Origin: Campylobacter ureolyticus ACS-301-V-Sch3b
GTDB taxonomy: Bacteria; Campylobacterota; Campylobacteria; Campylobacterales; Campylobacteraceae
Direction of reading: 5' to 3'
Assembly: GCF_000413435.1 (NCBI RefSeq)
Contig: NZ_KE340328.1
Location: 17,232 to 81,231 of the forward strand
DNA: 64,000 bases
Position numbers and translations under genes: made by a program. The notes under the pieces are model-generated. The model saw nothing but the letters and a program-made list of their open reading frames with translations, searched no databases and had not been told where the DNA came from. This document shows positions 60,867 through 64,000 of this stretch, one piece after another (the first letter of the stretch is position 1; every line of letters begins with the position of its first letter).

Positions 60867-61220
60867 ATGAAAAAAACAGAGTTGGAGCATTTTAAAAATA
60901 TTCTTGAACAAAGAAAACAAGAAATTATTGATAATATTAATGATTCTACAAAACAAATTGATGAGTTAAGACAAAATGGCGCTGTAGATGAGTTTGATGT
61001 GGCAAGTATAAGCACAGATTCTGATTTAGAATATTCAATAAGTAGCAAACAAAAAATAGAGTTAAATGCAATAAATGAATCTTTAAGAAAAATAGCAAAT
61101 GGAACTTATGGAATATGCGAAATGTGCGATGAAAACATATCCATTGCAAGACTTAAAGCAAAACCTAATGTAAAACTTTGCATAACTTGTCAAGAAATTT
61201 CAGAAAAAAACAGCAATTAA
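60867..61220 (+). CDS. dksA: DksA-family RNA polymerase-binding transcription factor
   Basis: DksA enters the secondary channel of RNA polymerase and with ppGpp adjusts transcription. The 117-residue protein has a coiled coil (about 5-75) with the tip motif DEFDVA at 41-46 (DxxDxA) and a C4 zinc finger with C84, C87, C105 and C108. It is slightly shorter than E. coli DksA at the N-terminus. AAAGAGG precedes the start 6 nt upstream. Confidence 0.94.
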   Translation: MKKTELEHFKNILEQRKQEIIDNINDSTKQIDELRQNGAVDEFDVASISTDSDLEYSISSKQKIELNAINESLRKIANGTYGICEMCDENISIARLKAKPNVKLCITCQEISEKNSN

Positions 61221-61236
61221 TAAAAGGAGGTTTTTT

Positions 61237-62232
61237 ATGAGATTAAAGCATTTTATAATATATTCGCTGATTTATATCGGCTTAGTTGGTATTTTTGCTT
61301 TTGTGCAAAATGCATCTAGCTACAAAGTCTCTTTATTAGGTGTTGGGCTTGAACTTCCTGTGGCATTGTGGTTTGTTTTACCAATTATTATATTTGCAAT
61401 TTTAGCTATTTTCCATGTTACTTGGAGTGGAATTGCAAATTTTAGACAAAGACAGGCTATAAAAAGCGATGAAGATATCTATGAAAATTACGCAAAAGAG
61501 ATACTTTTAGGCATTGAAAGCGATAAAAAATTTAAAACTGATATTTTTAAAACCTCAAATGAAGTAACTAAATTTTTATCTCCTTGGCATACACATTCAG
61601 TAAATATCGAAAATGAAGATATTTCAGAAATCATCAATGTTCTTGAAAAGCTTAAAAAAGGAGAGGTTGTTGAACTTAAAAAATATAAATTAAATAATGA
61701 CAATCCTTTAGTTATTCAAAATGAGTTTAATAAACTTCAAGAAAATAGCTCTTATGCAAGTGAAATTTTAAAAAATAAAAAAACTCTTGATGATGAGCTT
61801 AGTAAAAAAGCCTATGAAGCTGCTCTTAAAACATTTAGTTATTTTGATATCAAAAAATTTCCTTTTGAAATTTCAAAAGATGATGCTTTTCTTCTTGTTG
61901 AAAGATATGCAAAAGAAGAAAATTTTGAAATGACAAAAGATGATCTTTTAGATCTTTTGGCTATGTGTGATTTAGATAAATATGGTTATGTAAATGTAGC
62001 TAAATCTTTGGATAAAAAAATAGAACCAGATATTTTAATAGCTTTATTTAACAAGCTTAAGTCTGAAAAAGAAAGTGCATCTTATGCATATTTATATCTT
62101 TTGTATGAGTTTGGAATGATGGAAGAGTTAAAAAATATTTTAAATTACAGCGACGAATATCCAGAGTTTGAAATTTTAATGGATTTAAGAGATCAAGGTA
62201 AAAGTATCTCGGCAAATTACTTTTTTAGATAA
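61237..62232 (+). CDS. LapA-like two-helix membrane protein with helical repeat domain
   Basis: The 331-residue product has two membrane helices (about 7-25 and 38-60), as in LapA/YciS proteins that help control lipopolysaccharide synthesis, then a cytoplasmic part of about 265 residues, mostly helical, with VNVAKSLDKKIEPDILIALFNKLK and YAYLYLLYEFGMMEELKNIL resembling tetratricopeptide-like helices, as in LapB. It looks like a LapA-LapB type layout in one chain, but the resemblance is weak. AAAAGGAGG precedes the start. A gene of this kind sits between dksA and dusB in C. jejuni, as I recall. Confidence 0.65.
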   Translation: MRLKHFIIYSLIYIGLVGIFAFVQNASSYKVSLLGVGLELPVALWFVLPIIIFAILAIFHVTWSGIANFRQRQAIKSDEDIYENYAKEILLGIESDKKFKTDIFKTSNEVTKFLSPWHTHSVNIENEDISEIINVLEKLKKGEVVELKKYKLNNDNPLVIQNEFNKLQENSSYASEILKNKKTLDDELSKKAYEAALKTFSYFDIKKFPFEISKDDAFLLVERYAKEENFEMTKDDLLDLLAMCDLDKYGYVNVAKSLDKKIEPDILIALFNKLKSEKESASYAYLYLLYEFGMMEELKNILNYSDEYPEFEILMDLRDQGKSISANYFFR

Positions 62233-62235
62233 TAA

Positions 62236-63156
62236 ATGATTGATTTTTCTAAAAAACCACTTTTTTTAGCCCCTTTAGCTGGATTTTCAGACATTGCTTT
62301 AAGGGGCGTTGTAAAGCGTTTTGGTTGTGATGTTACAACCAGTGAGATGATAAGTTCAAACGCACTTGCTCATAATGATAAAAAAACTCTTAAAATGCTT
62401 GAGAAAAATGAGGAAGAAATTCCTTATATTGTTCAAATAGCCGGAAATAATACCGATATTGTAAAAGAGGCTATTTTAGTTTTAAACAAATTTGATTTTA
62501 TCGATGGTATAGACTTAAACTGTGGATGTCCTGCTACAAAGGTGGTCAAAAATGGCTCTGGCTCTGCACTTTTAAAAGATATAGATTTATTAAAAGAAAT
62601 TCTTTTAACCATAAAAGAGTATTCTAATAAAAAATATTTAAGTATTAAAATCAGACTTGGTTTTGATGAGAAAATTCCTGAAATTTTAGTTAGTGAAATA
62701 GAAAAATGCGGTGTTGATTACATCGCTATTCACGGTAGAACAAAAGTTGGAGGATATAGCTCAAAGGTTGATTACGAGGCTATTTTAAGAGCTAAAAATG
62801 CAACCTTTATTCCAATTATTGCAAATGGGGATATAAGTTATGAAAATGCAAAAGAAGTTTTAAACTATACAAAAGCTGATGGACTTATGATAGGTAGAGC
62901 TAGCATTGGAAATCCATGGATTTTTTACGAAATAAAACATAATGAAAAAGTTAGTGATAAGATAAAAAAAGAGATTATTTTATGTCATTTTGATGAGATG
63001 ATAAAACACTATAAAAATCAAGGAATTATTATTTTTAGAAAGCACCTTCATCAATATTCAAAAGGATATGATGGAGCTAGTGAGTTTAGAAATGAGATTA
63101 ATCATATAAATGATGAAAATTTAATGAGAGAAAAAATAGAGCAGTTTTTTAGCTAA
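62236..63156 (+). CDS. dusB: tRNA-dihydrouridine synthase DusB
   Basis: DusB reduces specific uridines in tRNA to dihydrouridine. The 306-residue FMN enzyme has the barrel start LAPLAGFSDIALRGVV, the catalytic cysteine in LNCGCPATKV (C98), KIRLGF near 140, IHGRTKVGGYSS near 166 and GLMIGRASIGNPWIF near 215. It starts 3 nt after the preceding stop and ends before a 494-nt gap. Normal length. Confidence 0.95.
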   Translation: MIDFSKKPLFLAPLAGFSDIALRGVVKRFGCDVTTSEMISSNALAHNDKKTLKMLEKNEEEIPYIVQIAGNNTDIVKEAILVLNKFDFIDGIDLNCGCPATKVVKNGSGSALLKDIDLLKEILLTIKEYSNKKYLSIKIRLGFDEKIPEILVSEIEKCGVDYIAIHGRTKVGGYSSKVDYEAILRAKNATFIPIIANGDISYENAKEVLNYTKADGLMIGRASIGNPWIFYEIKHNEKVSDKIKKEIILCHFDEMIKHYKNQGIIIFRKHLHQYSKGYDGASEFRNEINHINDENLMREKIEQFFS

Positions 63157-63650
63157 AATTATTCGATTTAACATTTTTTGGATATTTTGCTAATTAATTA
63201 TAATAAGCGTTATATTTTAAATAAAAAATAGCTTAAAAAGACTATTGTTTTAAGAAAAAATTTTATAGTAGCCAATACTAGCAACTAAAATTTTAAAAGC
63301 TCAAAAATTTAATACTATGTCAAAATTTTCAAAAAAATGCTTGTTTTATTTATGACAAATACTCCCATAAAATTTATCACTCTTATGACAGCTGTTGCAC
63401 ATAAAGCATGTTTGCAACTTTAACAGGAGTTGAGTTTTTGATTTTAGTTGCTATAATTAAATTTCGCTTGTAGGTGCTATTTATAATAACTATAATATAG
63501 AAGTTTTAAATAAAGGCAGCAAAATAAAGGTAAAGTTATATTTTAAAACATTATAAATTATGTATTAATTTCATAGTTAATAATAAACAATATTTTTAAA
63601 TATTGCCTTAAAAAAGCTACTAAAAATTTTTTAAAAAATAAACAATATTT
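63157..63650 (+). other. Gene-free stretch with possible coding debris
   Basis: No convincing gene lies between dusB and uvrB. Two patches look like decayed coding sequence. On the plus strand, 63408-63476 reads MFATLTGVEFLILVAIIKF and, one frame over, 63461-63541 reads ISLVGAIYNNYNIEVLNKG, as a membrane anchor continuing after a frameshift would. On the minus strand, 63348-63450 reads a tail with CFMCNSCHKSDKF ending ICHK and a stop. The patches overlap, so at most one is real. A 20-bp direct repeat lies at the right end. Confidence 0.35.
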
Positions 63651-63656
63651 TTAAAT
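63582..63656 (+). repeat. 20-bp direct repeat at the uvrB 3' end
   Basis: AATAAACAATATTTTTAAAT occurs at 63582-63601 and again at 63637-63656, the second copy covering the uvrB stop codon. It points to a short duplication of the uvrB end. Confidence 0.75.
63588..63605 (-). terminator. Possible weak uvrB terminator
   Basis: CAATATTT (63588-63595) and AAATATTG (63598-63605) can pair in the upstream copy of the repeat. On the minus strand this would lie about 50 nt beyond the uvrB stop codon, followed by TTTATTATT. The two-base loop and AT content make it weak. Confidence 0.3.
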
Positions 63657-64000
63657 CTCTTTCATCTTTGCTATCTCATCTCTTAGGCTTGCTGCTTTTT
63701 CAAACTCTAAATTTGATGCTGCTTCAAGCATCTGTTTTCTTAACTCTTTTATGATTTTTGCTCGCTCACTTGCTGGCATTTTTTCTAAATTTTTACTTGC
63801 TCTTAAAATTTCAGCTTCATCTTCTATTTTTAAACTATCTTCTAAGTTTCTAGTTGCTGAGTGTGGTGTTATACCATTTTTTTTGTTGTATTCATCTTGA
63901 TATTTTCTTCTTTGTGTTGTGATATCAATGGCTTCTTTCATTGAATTTGTAATTTTTTTATGAAACATTACAACTTTTCCATTTACATTTCTTGCAGCTC
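63651..64000 (-). CDS. uvrB: Excinuclease ABC subunit B, C-terminal part (runs off the window)
   Basis: UvrB verifies damage after UvrA and recruits UvrC. Only the last 116 codons are inside the window; the reading frame is open to position 64000. They begin with the end of helicase motif VI (ARNVNGKVVMFHKKITNSMKEAID), go through RRKYQDEYNKKNGITP and end with the UvrC-binding UVR domain (AASNLEFEKAASLRDEI). The ATG at 63968 is an internal methionine. All features fit a normal UvrB end. Confidence 0.95.
   Translation of the reverse strand, partial: AARNVNGKVVMFHKKITNSMKEAIDITTQRRKYQDEYNKKNGITPHSATRNLEDSLKIEDEAEILRASKNLEKMPASERAKIIKELRKQMLEAASNLEFEKAASLRDEIAKMKEI

Overview
The window is AT-rich, densely packed bacterial chromosome that I assign to a Campylobacter-type epsilonproteobacterium. 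The evidence is gene content and order: a two-component pair followed by ccoNOQP, a DUF4006 gene, fixH, addB-addA, rplM-rpsI, a cadF-like gene, a HAD hydrolase and the one-chain pyruvate:flavodoxin oxidoreductase; then rplU-rpmA-obgE-fmt-birA-parA-parB, atpF'FHAGDC, exbB-exbD-tolA-like-tolB-pal-cpoB-slyD-fabD-mtnN; then accD-rlmH-dksA-LapA-like-dusB. These blocks match, from memory, the order in Campylobacter jejuni, but are joined differently. I cannot name a species. Promoters are mostly a lone TATAAT, often as TGnTATAAT, without a recognisable -35.

Layout: 1-1524 thiM and an mlaA-like gene. 1623-1721 the selenocysteine tRNA selC, followed 25 nt later by a PAS-GGDEF gene. 3134-6487 a short hisZ-like gene, purA, a DUF507 gene and a DsbD_2/TauE-like membrane protein. 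6611-13315 a soluble PAS histidine kinase, an OmpR-type regulator and the cbb3 oxidase operon with its small accessory genes. 13299-18574 addB-addA. 18651-21242 ribosomal genes, cadF, HAD hydrolase. 21352-26611 pyruvate oxidoreductase and, behind a convincing Fur box, a three-gene operon ending in flavodoxin. 26640-31174 (minus strand) trpD-F-B-A plus a membrane protein. 31383-40056 a TauE permease, uvrA, a decayed gene, polA, two lipoproteins and a cytochrome c peroxidase. 40311-58729 one long run of plus-strand housekeeping genes: ribosomal proteins, ParAB, ATP synthase F1, the Tol-Pal envelope system, SlyD, FabD, MtnN and TtcA. 58740-63156 recO (minus), accD, rlmH, dksA, a LapA-like gene and dusB. 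63157-63650 a gene-free stretch with possible gene debris, then the 3' end of uvrB running off the right edge.

Functionally the window is about microaerobic respiration and redox (cbb3 oxidase, cytochrome c peroxidase, pyruvate oxidoreductase with flavodoxin), envelope integrity, DNA repair (AddAB, UvrA, PolA, RecO, UvrB) and translation. There is no prophage, insertion sequence, CRISPR array or obvious island. The points most worth a second look are the Fur-box flavodoxin operon with its two unassigned partner genes, the tandem operator-like repeat in front of ccoN, the 40-residue membrane protein hidden in the cbb3 operon, the terminator-like hairpins inside signal-peptide codons of two genes, the cadF gene without its FRLS motif, the trp cluster without trpE, trpG and trpC, and two patches of decayed coding sequence.
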